Source: Ferruginibacter sp. (GTDB taxonomy: Bacteria > Bacteroidota > Bacteroidia > Chitinophagales > Chitinophagaceae). From it: a DNA stretch of 46,375 nucleotides. How positions within the stretch are numbered: the first letter of the stretch is position 1; each line of letters starts with the position of its first letter. The stretch covers positions 1 through 46,375 of the forward strand of contig JANXTG010000054.1 of assembly GCA_025352525.1 (NCBI GenBank), written 5' to 3'. The notes under the pieces are model-generated. The model was given only the letters and a program-made list of their open reading frames with translations, made no database searches and was not told where the DNA came from. Of this stretch, positions 1 to 7,621 are shown one piece after another. Both the position numbers and the translations under genes were made by a program.

Positions 1-746
1 GGTTGTATGGTTTTCCACTGGTCAAAGCGCAAATTATCAATTAAAATAAAAAACAGTGGCGTACCTTTTTCTAAATGTGGGAGCACTTTAAACTTTAATA
101 AAGTATGGCTCATTATGGGCGCTTCTACACTTTTAGGGCCTACCCAGCTGTTATAATTTTTACTGATAAATTTAAAAAACTCTGTATTTGCTTCCTGCTT
201 TTGTGTCGCAAAAACTTCCTGCATTTCAGGGCTGTCGCTCTTCTTCATTTCCAGTTCCCAATATACAAGTTTTTTATACAAATCCATCCATTCTGTATAG
301 TTGGGGCTGTCATTTAAAGCCATAAACAAACTCCTAAATTCCTGCTGATAAGCAGATGTGGTTTTCTCAGCAACCAGTCTTTTATTATCAATTATTTTTT
401 TAAGCGAAAGCCATACCTGGTTTGGGTTTACAGGTTTTATAAGGTAATCACTTATCTGGCTTCCAATGGCTTCGTCCATTATATTTTCAGCCTCATTTTT
501 TGTAATAAGCACAACTGGTATTGTACTGTTCACTTCCTTTATTTGTTGCAAGGTCTGCAGCCCCGTTATGCCCGGCATACTCTCATCCATCAACACCACA
601 TCTACAATATTTTCTTTTACATATTCAACCGCATCAAACCCATTTGTTTTGGTAGCAATTTCATATCCTTTATTTTCTAAAAACATTATCTGAGATTTTA
701 AACTTTCAATCTCATCATCAACCCAAAGTATTTTTGCTATGTTCAT
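1..746 (-). CDS. porX: PorX-type response regulator with PglZ-like domain, 3' end off the window
   Basis: The minus-strand frame opens with ATG at 746-744 (MNIAKILWVDDEIESLK) and runs off the left edge, so about 248 residues are visible. The N-terminal 120 residues are a CheY-like receiver: acidic pair DDE near residue 10, phospho-acceptor Asp in VVLMDESMPG near 54, T/K positions in VVLITKN and YLIKP. After a helical linker the frame reaches FFILIDNLRFDQWK, the start of the PglZ (alkaline phosphatase-like) domain typical of PorX. PorX is the response regulator that with PorY and SigP controls type IX secretion genes, and it also acts as a zinc phosphodiesterase on oligonucleotides in studied species. 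Full-length PorX is about 520 residues, so roughly half is missing. No partner gene is visible. The receiver plus IDNLR motif makes the call firm; regulation here cannot be judged. Confidence 0.9.
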   Translation of the reverse strand, partial: MNIAKILWVDDEIESLKSQIMFLENKGYEIATKTNGFDAVEYVKENIVDVVLMDESMPGITGLQTLQQIKEVNSTIPVVLITKNEAENIMDEAIGSQISDYLIKPVNPNQVWLSLKKIIDNKRLVAEKTTSAYQQEFRSLFMALNDSPNYTEWMDLYKKLVYWELEMKKSDSPEMQEVFATQKQEANTEFFKFISKNYNSWVGPKSVEAPIMSHTLLKFKVLPHLEKGTPLFFILIDNLRFDQWKTIQ

Positions 747-1529
747 ATTTCATTTTATTTTTTTGGGGCTTTCATCATTAGAAAATATTTAAACATTTGT
801 CAGGGCTATTCATTGTTTCTTTTTTGTAAAAAGCACAAAAAAGGATATCCATTCCTATCCCTCAGCCTTTCATCATTTTATCCTTCTCAACATTTGTCAA
901 AGCGATTTAACTATAAACAGCCTCATACACAAATATAATTTTTAAAAAATATGGAAGTCAAGTTTGTTAAGGTTTATTTTACTTTTAACATTAATGTAGA
1001 GTGGAGAGATTTACCTCATATAAATTACAGAGAATCTGATCAGTAAAGAATTATCCTTTTTAAATAATACATACAAATTAATCCTAAAAGAATACTACGA
1101 ATCTGCTTTTATAGAATATTAAAAATAAAAAGAAATCATTGAAGTTTATGAATGAGAAAGTTGTCGAGTGGCAAAAACCGAAAAATGATCCTTTAAAAAT
1201 CTTAAAAATGATTGACCCAAATACTTTTTTAAAAGCATAAACTACGATTCAAATAATTTTAAAGTTTTTTAATCAGAGAATCCTTTCAATCATTTATAAA
1301 AAATTTTAATTCTTATCCGTTAAAAAACTCTACCCCCAACCTATTCCGAGTCGGGTAGGTTTAGCAGGTATTTTTAATAAAAATTACAACAAAAGATTTT
1401 AGAGAAGAAGATTTAAATAAAATAATTTCCGACTAATTAAAAGTAATCAGATAAAATGCAAACTTAAGATTTTCATGAAAAGATTGCAATTATTCACATT
1501 TAATAAAAGGCTGCTAAAATATACCTAGA
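747..1529. other. Long AT-rich intergenic stretch without a recognisable gene
   Basis: This stretch between the start of porX and the end of the chaperone-like gene has stops in all frames. A 30-codon frame (1150-1242, plus) and short open pieces around 1070-1130 resemble decayed coding sequence but match nothing I recognise. No tRNA cloverleaf or T-tailed hairpin was seen. Confidence 0.5.
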
Positions 1530-2333
1530 TTATTTTATTTCTATAGTTAGTTCAGAGGCCTGTAACGGTAAATCGTCGCCACCATCCAGCACACCTACAA
1601 CAGTATATTTACCTTTGGCAAGCGTATCTGGCAACACAAAATCTGCATACCTTGTTTGGTTTGGAAAGAGTGGAAATGTATTTTTATTTATGGTGGTTTT
1701 TTCACCGGTAGCAACAAATGACAGTTCTACATAACTTTTACAGTCAAACTGTACTTTACCGGTATTTTTACAAGTTATTCTAAATTTGTTTACACTATCG
1801 GCTACTTTTGAAAAGCTAAGCATTTTTAAATCCTTCTCTGTTAAGTTAGGTGGAGTTTGCACAATATGCACACCAACTCTTGTAATATTATTAACTTGTG
1901 TTGTAAATCCTTTGGATTGGTTGGGTGTAGTTTTTTCTGCTGTACTTTCAATAAAAAGCATTGTCCATTTCATTTCAGCAACTGATAAAGCAGAATCCGG
2001 TACCTGCAATTTTACCGAAAGATCTGATGATTCCCCAGGTTGTAATTCCAAAAATTCCTTATTTAAACTTACCCAACGAGCACACGATTGCGGACATAAT
2101 CCTGCAGGTAAATAAATATGACCACCCGTAGAATCACGGGACCAATCTTCAGTATATATTTTAAATTGTTGGGCTTTATCAGTATTATTTAAAACGTATA
2201 CTGTTTGAGCAGATGATTGTCCGCCTAAAAGCGTATAAAATAATCGAACGGGTTTTACAGAAACTCCTGGCAGCTGCGCAATTGCATTTAAATTTAATGT
2301 AAAAGAAAATAAAATTGATATTAAAATTTTCAT
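1530..2333 (-). CDS. Secreted periplasmic chaperone-like protein with two Ig-like domains (PapD / DUF916-like)
   Basis: 267 residues with a signal peptide ending near residue 20 (AIAQ then LPG). Residues about 24-145 form a beta-rich domain opening VSVKPVRLFYTLLGG, with an N-x-T strand pattern (VYVLNNTDKAQQFKI) as in the first Ig-like domain of pilus chaperones and of DUF916 proteins. Residues about 150-267 form a second beta domain (LKMLSFSKVADSVNKFRI...). Pilus chaperones bind and cap subunits in the periplasm; DUF916 proteins pair with WxL proteins in Gram-positives. Which of these is closer cannot be decided by eye. It is transcribed divergently from a small secreted protein gene only 48 bp away, and the next genes are more small secreted proteins and an outer-membrane barrel, so subunit chaperoning is the natural inference. 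Two cysteines (PAGLCPQSCARW) could form a disulfide. Confidence 0.65.
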   Translation of the reverse strand: MKILISILFSFTLNLNAIAQLPGVSVKPVRLFYTLLGGQSSAQTVYVLNNTDKAQQFKIYTEDWSRDSTGGHIYLPAGLCPQSCARWVSLNKEFLELQPGESSDLSVKLQVPDSALSVAEMKWTMLFIESTAEKTTPNQSKGFTTQVNNITRVGVHIVQTPPNLTEKDLKMLSFSKVADSVNKFRITCKNTGKVQFDCKSYVELSFVATGEKTTINKNTFPLFPNQTRYADFVLPDTLAKGKYTVVGVLDGGDDLPLQASELTIEIK

Positions 2334-2360
2334 ATTATAAATTTATTTGATTGTTTAAAA

Positions 2361-2368
2361 CAAATATA
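2361..2368 (-). promoter_or_regulatory. Candidate -7 element for the chaperone-like gene
   Basis: Read on the minus strand this is TATATTTG, a full match to the Bacteroidota -7 element TAnnTTTG, 27 bp before the start codon at 2333. No clean TTTG -33 element is seen at the right distance, so the call is tentative. It lies in the 48 bp shared by two divergent genes. Confidence 0.4.
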
Positions 2369-2381
2369 CTAATTTTATTTA

Positions 2382-2867
2382 ATGAAATATTTGTTTATCA
2401 TATTTTTTATACTCTTTGGAATATTAAATAGTTCAAAGACTCTTGCACAGCCAAGTTCAAGCAACCTAATTTCAGTAATTCCTCACAATTCAATGCATGT
2501 TTTTTATACAGATATAAACGAAATGCTTGCTGATAAAATATTTACTCGTGCTGTAGAAGTTAAATTTGCGCCTGATGTGCCTGTTGCAGATTTGTATGCA
2601 AGCATAGCTTTAGATAATTATTCAAACACAAGCGCACCGACACGCATTAGTTTAAAATTGAATGCACAGTCTGCATCAAACCTCAATGCTGCATCTACAA
2701 ATGAAATATTGCTGAATAAAGTCCCTATAAAAATTTTATCTCTGCCTAAACTGCCAGGAGATGAAAAGTATGTGCTATTTTTTGATGTGATACAGCATGG
2801 GTGCGATCATTTTACAGCACCGGGCGATTATAATTTTTCAATTATTTTTTCACAATCACCACAATGA
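2382..2867 (+). CDS. Small secreted beta-rich protein, putative surface subunit 1
   Basis: 161 residues with a signal peptide ending near residue 23 (KTLAQ then PSS). The mature part is rich in predicted beta strands and Asn/Ser and has two cysteine-poor halves. Its C-terminus, APGDYNFSIIFSQSPQ, lines up with the ends of the next two proteins (YxxNIIFTLTPQ and YAMNVVYTAAQE), and KVPIKILSLPK lines up with their P-A-G/S-I/V-S strand. I therefore place it in the same family, although it is the most divergent member. The next gene starts inside its stop codon (ATGA overlap), which suggests translational coupling. It has no type IX sorting domain, no lipobox and no known enzymatic motif. A minor or tip subunit is possible but is inference. 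Confidence 0.6.
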   Translation: MKYLFIIFFILFGILNSSKTLAQPSSSNLISVIPHNSMHVFYTDINEMLADKIFTRAVEVKFAPDVPVADLYASIALDNYSNTSAPTRISLKLNAQSASNLNAASTNEILLNKVPIKILSLPKLPGDEKYVLFFDVIQHGCDHFTAPGDYNFSIIFSQSPQ

Positions 2868-3364
2868 AAAAACTATTAACTTGTATTATTTTATTAACTG
2901 TACTACTTAATTGTAAAGCACAGCAATCTGTAATTTTAAACATCCAGAATAAAGTTTCCGGGAGTGTAACAATACCTGCTTTGCAAAATTTAAATGTAAT
3001 TACTCAAACTTCTTCCTTAAACTTTTCAGACCCCGGAGATTTTTCTAACGGAAAAGAGATTGCTGCTTTTTACTTACTTAATGTAAATAGCAATGTGCCT
3101 TGGGTGCTAACAGCAAAAACAGAAACGGACAATTTTAATAATCTATCTGTTAATGGAAATAACATACCTGCGGGAATTGTTAGCATTAAAAATAGCACAG
3201 ATAATAATTATGTGCCCCTTTCTCAAACAGAAAAGAATTTTATAATTAGCAGTAATGACAGAATTGTTAACGATTATAAAGTAGATTTAAAAATTAACCC
3301 ATCATGGAAATATGGTGGTGGCCTTTATAATATTAATATCATATTTACATTAACTCCCCAATAA
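2864..3364 (+). CDS. Small secreted protein with a WxL-like motif, putative surface subunit 2
   Basis: 166 residues with a signal peptide MKKLLTCIILLTVLLNCKAQ and likely cleavage after AQ. The Cys at -4 has Asn before it, so a lipoprotein is less likely. The core reads VPWVLTAKTETDNFNN, a W-x-L motif, and the protein ends NPSWKYGGGLYNINIIFTLTPQ in which the W, GG and Y positions match the end of the protein encoded at 3550-4212. The overall order (PADL/PGDF, then a WVL or FDVCV strand, then PAGIVSI, then a terminal strand) is shared between the two. WxL domains are known from Gram-positive surface proteins; the resemblance is by eye only. The start overlaps the stop of the upstream gene by ATGA. 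Confidence 0.6.
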   Translation: MKKLLTCIILLTVLLNCKAQQSVILNIQNKVSGSVTIPALQNLNVITQTSSLNFSDPGDFSNGKEIAAFYLLNVNSNVPWVLTAKTETDNFNNLSVNGNNIPAGIVSIKNSTDNNYVPLSQTEKNFIISSNDRIVNDYKVDLKINPSWKYGGGLYNINIIFTLTPQ

Positions 3365-3409
3365 AAATAGTAAAATGAACATGATAAAAAATTAAAATAT
3401 TTAATATAT

Positions 3410-3440
3410 TTTGTTTTTAATACAAAAGTAATTATATTTG
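3410..3440 (+). promoter_or_regulatory. Bacteroidota promoter upstream of subunit 3
   Basis: TTTG at 3410-3413, a 19-bp spacer, then TATATTTG at 3433-3440 (TAnnTTTG). This is the canonical -33/-7 arrangement. Transcription would begin near 3447, giving an untranslated leader of about 100 nt before the ATG at 3550. It gives the third subunit its own transcription start. Confidence 0.7.
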
Positions 3441-3549
3441 TTTTTCGTTGCATATTTAAAGAACCAGAATTATAATATCCTTTTAACAATCCACGAAAAT
3501 TCTTCTTTCTGTAAAAAACTAATTTTTTTTAACATTTAACTTTTATAAA

Positions 3550-4212
3550 ATGAAAAAATTAGTAATTACGGCCATTGTTGCCGTAGCATGTTTTAGCATG
3601 TCTCAAGGCCAAGGCCTAGTATCTTCTCAATCTACAAACCACGCAGGTGGTGTCTGGGTTCAATCTACAAATGGAATAACTTTAAACATCAATGACATTA
3701 TCACTATTACAGCAGGTGCCAGTGGTTCGTTTAACTTTGTAACTCCTGCCGATTTGTCTGCTCCAAAGGTTCTTGGTTCTACAGGTTTTACTGTTCAGTC
3801 TAACCGTGTATTTGATGTTTGCGTAAAAGCAGGAAGTGCAAATTTTACAGCATCAAACATTGATGCAGGTATTTATGGAAATGTACCAGGCGATAATACA
3901 ACAATGCCTGCAAGTGTACTGTCTATGGCACTAGCTTCAAACAACACACTTGGTTCTGTGGGTGGATATTTTGCTCCGCTTAATTCATTTCATGCTGTTC
4001 CAACCTCAAGTAATTACAGTATGGGTAACGGTGGTGGACCAGGATCAGGTTATGGTAACCTCTTAATTTTAGATGGTATGCCTGGTGGTAATAACTCAGT
4101 ATTAGGAAACACATCAAGATCTTTTAACGTTTCTTATGAAGCTAACCCTGGCTGGGCTTATGCAGGAGGTACTTATGCAATGAACGTGGTTTACACGGCA
4201 GCTCAGGAATAA
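3550..4212 (+). CDS. Small secreted beta-rich protein, putative major surface subunit 3
   Basis: 220 residues with a signal peptide ending near residue 21 (FSMSQGQ then GLVSS). The mature chain is Gly/Asn/Ser/Thr rich with few charges, typical of an extracellular beta-sandwich or fibre subunit: TNGITLNINDIITITAGA, FTVQSNRVFDVCVKAGS, MPASVLSMALAS, and a terminal NPGWAYAGGTYAMNVVY strand. It aligns in order with the 166-residue protein just upstream but has a longer glycine-rich loop (GNGGGPGSGYGN). Its own promoter, long leader and a strong terminator just downstream suggest high, separately controlled expression, as for a major subunit. It shares only loose features with DUF4402-type proteins. 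No enzymatic motif was seen; function is inferred from context. Confidence 0.7.
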   Translation: MKKLVITAIVAVACFSMSQGQGLVSSQSTNHAGGVWVQSTNGITLNINDIITITAGASGSFNFVTPADLSAPKVLGSTGFTVQSNRVFDVCVKAGSANFTASNIDAGIYGNVPGDNTTMPASVLSMALASNNTLGSVGGYFAPLNSFHAVPTSSNYSMGNGGGPGSGYGNLLILDGMPGGNNSVLGNTSRSFNVSYEANPGWAYAGGTYAMNVVYTAAQE

Positions 4213-4255
4213 TTTATTCCTTTTTATTTTACAAACAATAATATGTAACGATCTT

Positions 4256-4296
4256 CCATTGGGCTGTACTTTAACAGACAGTCCAATGGTTTTTTC
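4256..4296 (+). terminator. Rho-independent terminator after subunit 3
   Basis: A 12-bp stem pairs 4256-4267 (CCATTGGGCTGT) with 4278-4289 (ACAGTCCAATGG) with one G-T pair and a 10-nt loop, followed by a run of T from 4290. It separates the subunit gene from the barrel gene and would allow only read-through to the latter. Confidence 0.85.
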
Positions 4297-4312
4297 TTGT
4301 AGAAATTAAATA

Positions 4313-7057
4313 ATGAAGTTTCATAACGCCTATACAAATAAAATATTTACAATTACTTTTTTTTGTATTTGCATGCTTATAAAGTTTGCGCAAGCACAAA
4401 CAAGTCCGTTTATTTCTCTTACCTATAAAGATTCTTTACTCGCAGACGAAAAAAGTTTTTTTGTTTACAATCATGTTAATATAGTAAACACATTTAATCA
4501 GATAATAAGTTTTAAATGCATTGTAAATGTACCGGACGGATGGAAAACGCTTTCTGAGAATAATTTATTTATCGAACTTGCTCCGGGCGAATCTTACCCA
4601 CTGAATATTACATTAAACCGCTCAAAAACAGCACCTGCGGTATGGAAAGAAGCACAGATTAAAATTATTTTAAAAAATAATCCTGATACAAATTCTTATT
4701 CTTTTTATTTAAAAGCAGGTATTATAAAAAACTTTAGAGCAAGTACTGTAATAAAAGAACTTACTGTAAATGATGAAACTCAATACGTAGATCTGCCCGT
4801 AAGAATTTTAAACAGTGGCAATACAAAAGTAGAATACAAACTTCATTTTTATAATTACATGCTGCAGCTAGATGACAATGTAAAATTTTATTTATCTCCT
4901 GCAAAGGATACTTTTTATCATCATAGAATTTGGTTTCCAAAAAGAATAAAAAAGAATTTTGTCAATGAAAAAGTATTCTTAAATATATCGGAAAAAGATG
5001 GTAAAACGGCTTTGTATTCTTATGATATTTTACGAACAACATCTTTTAGAAAAGTGCATACATCTGCTTTCACTACTTTTCCGGTAATTGTCTCATCAGG
5101 TATTTTTATGTACAACAAAAAGGTGAGTGGCTATTTTGGATTAAATGCTGTTTACAGTTTAAAAAACGATGATAAAATTTTATTTGGATACAGAAGCAGA
5201 CAGCTGGGAACCACCGGCCTGCAAAGAGATATTTTCAATATTGGATTTTTACATAAAAAATGGTCTTTTTATGGAGGACAAATGAATGAATTGGGTATAT
5301 TTTATAATAATGGAAATGGGTTAAAAGCGATCTACAAAAAAAATGACAGCACATCATTTGGTGGGCATATCATAAAAAGCCATAGGTTAGGTGTTGAAGG
5401 CACAAATATTGGATTATGGGGCAGTTACAAAAAGGGTAAAATAATATTTTTTAATGAGTTGCTAGCAAATTATGACAAAACCGCATTTATAAATGCTTAC
5501 GTAGAGAATAACAAAATAATATTTGCAAATAATAAAAAAGTATTTTTTGATGTGAACGCAGGTGTAGGATATATGAAAAATACATCTCGGTTTGCAAAAA
5601 ATAACCAAACAATGTATGGTTACTCTGCAGGTTATCATTTTTCATATAATTTAAAGAAAATAATTTTAAAGAGTAATGTTGAATACAATAATGACGGCTT
5701 TCCGGGAGTATATCAGGGATATCGTATGCAGTCGCACGACGTACGATGGTTGCCAATTAAAAAGTTTAACATTGGAGCACAATATCAATCCAGCTATTAC
5801 AAAAGAAATTTTTTCAGGGATAGCATTTATTACAAAAGCAAACTCCTTTCCAATATGAGGCAGTATGGTTTGCTTACGGGCCTTAATCTAAAATCTATCG
5901 GAATAAATTTAAGCGGAGGTTTTTTAACCAATGCGGTACAGGAAAATTATACTGCCCCTGTTTATAAATACGGAAGCGCAGGAGTTTCATTTTCTATTTT
6001 TAAAAAATTAAATTTTGTAATAAACCGCACGGAAGGATATCAGAAAAATTACGGACCGCTTAAACGAAATATATCTTTACATACAACCAACGCAGGCATT
6101 ATGACTAAATGGGCCGGTGTACAATACATGGAAGATCACTTACCCGTTTTTGGATACATTAACAACGTACAGGATTTCACCGGATATTTAGATGTAAAAA
6201 CTTATGGTCCTTTTATAAATAAAGACTTTACTAAACTTAATTTGCAACTAAGACTGCAATACAATTATTCCATTACCACGCCGGATACTACAATACAGCA
6301 AAATGCAACTGTATCTGCTAATTATACAAATCAAAAAAGTGGTTTAACCCTTGAGCTTACGGGTTCAATGTCAATACATTCAAAGTATAAAAATCAATAC
6401 ATTTTTCTTACATTAAATAAGCCTTTTAACATTGCGGTACCAAAATCCCGAAAATATTATAATCTCACTTTACATTTATTCAATGATAAAAATAATAATG
6501 GCATAAAAGAAAAAGATGAGTTTCCGTTAAGTAACGCAACTGTACTTATAAATGATCATCCTTATACCACAAGTAAAACCGGCGCTATTAATATAGTAAA
6601 TACTGATATTGGGGTTTATACCTTGGATTTTCATAATATACAAAGTAAAGAAGGAATAATTCCTGCCAAAGGGTTTAAACAAAGTATTGCAGTTTCAAGA
6701 AAAATGGATGAATTTATCCCTTTCAAAAAAGGTAAAACAATTAAGGGAAATATTACTGTAATACTGGATTCTCTAAGCCGCCAAAAATTTTCATCAGATT
6801 ATTTAAAGGTTATAGTAACAGATTCTACAGGGGATAAGTTTACAACACTTAGTGATGCCAACGGCAATTTTAGTATTGGCGTTCCTGCAGGCAAATACAT
6901 TGTATCTTTAAATCCGCAGGCTTTCGATGATGTGTTTAGACCCGTACAAATTGCATTCACCGCAGATGTCTCAAACAACGAAGAAGCAAATGTTTATTTT
7001 CAAATAAAGCAGCGACAACGAAAATTGATTATGATAAAAGCAAATGGTACAAAGTAA
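4313..7057 (+). CDS. Large outer-membrane barrel protein with Ig-like N-terminus and SdrD-like C-terminal domain, usher-like by context
   Basis: 914 residues. A signal peptide ends near residue 29 (KFAQAQ). About 30-135 is Ig/NEW3-like (NVPDGWKTLSENNLFIELAPGES); about 136-260 is a second beta domain. About 265-720 has alternating aromatic/polar short strands (YFGLNAVYSLKNDDKILFGY, WSFYGGQMNELG, LSGGFLTNAV, LQLRLQYNYSITT), as in an outer-membrane barrel. About 725-785 is SdrD_B/Cna-B-like with a calcium-type loop NDKNNNGIKEKDE; about 790-885 is carboxypeptidase-regulatory-like (DANGNFSIGVPAGKYIVSL). This order (periplasmic domain, barrel, C-terminal Ig-like domains) parallels fimbrial ushers, but I see no sequence match to FimD/PapC, so usher function is inference from context with the chaperone-like and subunit genes. 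It could also be an outer-membrane receptor or anchor. It follows a terminator, so it probably depends on read-through. Confidence 0.65.
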   Translation: MKFHNAYTNKIFTITFFCICMLIKFAQAQTSPFISLTYKDSLLADEKSFFVYNHVNIVNTFNQIISFKCIVNVPDGWKTLSENNLFIELAPGESYPLNITLNRSKTAPAVWKEAQIKIILKNNPDTNSYSFYLKAGIIKNFRASTVIKELTVNDETQYVDLPVRILNSGNTKVEYKLHFYNYMLQLDDNVKFYLSPAKDTFYHHRIWFPKRIKKNFVNEKVFLNISEKDGKTALYSYDILRTTSFRKVHTSAFTTFPVIVSSGIFMYNKKVSGYFGLNAVYSLKNDDKILFGYRSRQLGTTGLQRDIFNIGFLHKKWSFYGGQMNELGIFYNNGNGLKAIYKKNDSTSFGGHIIKSHRLGVEGTNIGLWGSYKKGKIIFFNELLANYDKTAFINAYVENNKIIFANNKKVFFDVNAGVGYMKNTSRFAKNNQTMYGYSAGYHFSYNLKKIILKSNVEYNNDGFPGVYQGYRMQSHDVRWLPIKKFNIGAQYQSSYYKRNFFRDSIYYKSKLLSNMRQYGLLTGLNLKSIGINLSGGFLTNAVQENYTAPVYKYGSAGVSFSIFKKLNFVINRTEGYQKNYGPLKRNISLHTTNAGIMTKWAGVQYMEDHLPVFGYINNVQDFTGYLDVKTYGPFINKDFTKLNLQLRLQYNYSITTPDTTIQQNATVSANYTNQKSGLTLELTGSMSIHSKYKNQYIFLTLNKPFNIAVPKSRKYYNLTLHLFNDKNNNGIKEKDEFPLSNATVLINDHPYTTSKTGAINIVNTDIGVYTLDFHNIQSKEGIIPAKGFKQSIAVSRKMDEFIPFKKGKTIKGNITVILDSLSRQKFSSDYLKVIVTDSTGDKFTTLSDANGNFSIGVPAGKYIVSLNPQAFDDVFRPVQIAFTADVSNNEEANVYFQIKQRQRKLIMIKANGTK

Positions 7058-7621
7058 CTTTTACTTTAAATTTTTGGTCTGAGGATACTATTTAATTGAC
7101 CTATTTAATTTTTAATCATAGGCAAAATTCAAGGAGTCTTTATAATGTAAATTTTCTTGTGTAAATAACTTGAAAGGTGGACTTTAATTAAATGAAAATC
7201 CTTTTTTGCACAGCATAATTAGTCCTTTGCCAAGTAACTCTACAAAGCTAAATATTTTATAAACTCTTGGTCGCCATTAAAAAAACTTTACAAAATTATT
7301 TCTATTAGATACTTTGGTTTATTGATTTGCTGTTAGTAAATTAAATAAGCAAATCAAGTGCGTATGGAATTTTTGGCAGGAGTTCAATCAGTAGCCAGTG
7401 GCATGGTATTGAATTTATTTTGCTTCTGTAAAATTCGATAACCATGTTATAATTGTCTGCCATATTCCCCTTACTCAATTTATTGCGAAGTTGATGTTGA
7501 TTAAAATAGAATTATCATCATTTGAATATTTCATTTTAGTAAAAAGTCAATTAGGTTAAGTTTGGCATAAGATATAATGCTTTTATTTGCATGCCTAACA
7601 TAATATTTTTAAAATTAATCC
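7058..7621. other. Intergenic stretch with one short open frame, no recognisable gene
   Basis: AT-rich, with stops in all long frames. A minus-strand open stretch of about 60 codons (about 7341-7510, including MADNYNMVIEFYRSKINS) has coding-like composition but is not recognised. A weak promoter for the next gene may lie at 7561-7589 (TTTG, 17 bp, TTTATTTG with one mismatch). Confidence 0.4.

Noticed and set aside
1150-1242. 30-codon plus-strand frame in the first intergenic stretch
   Set aside because: Too short, with no promoter or family resemblance; treated as chance or an unidentifiable remnant.
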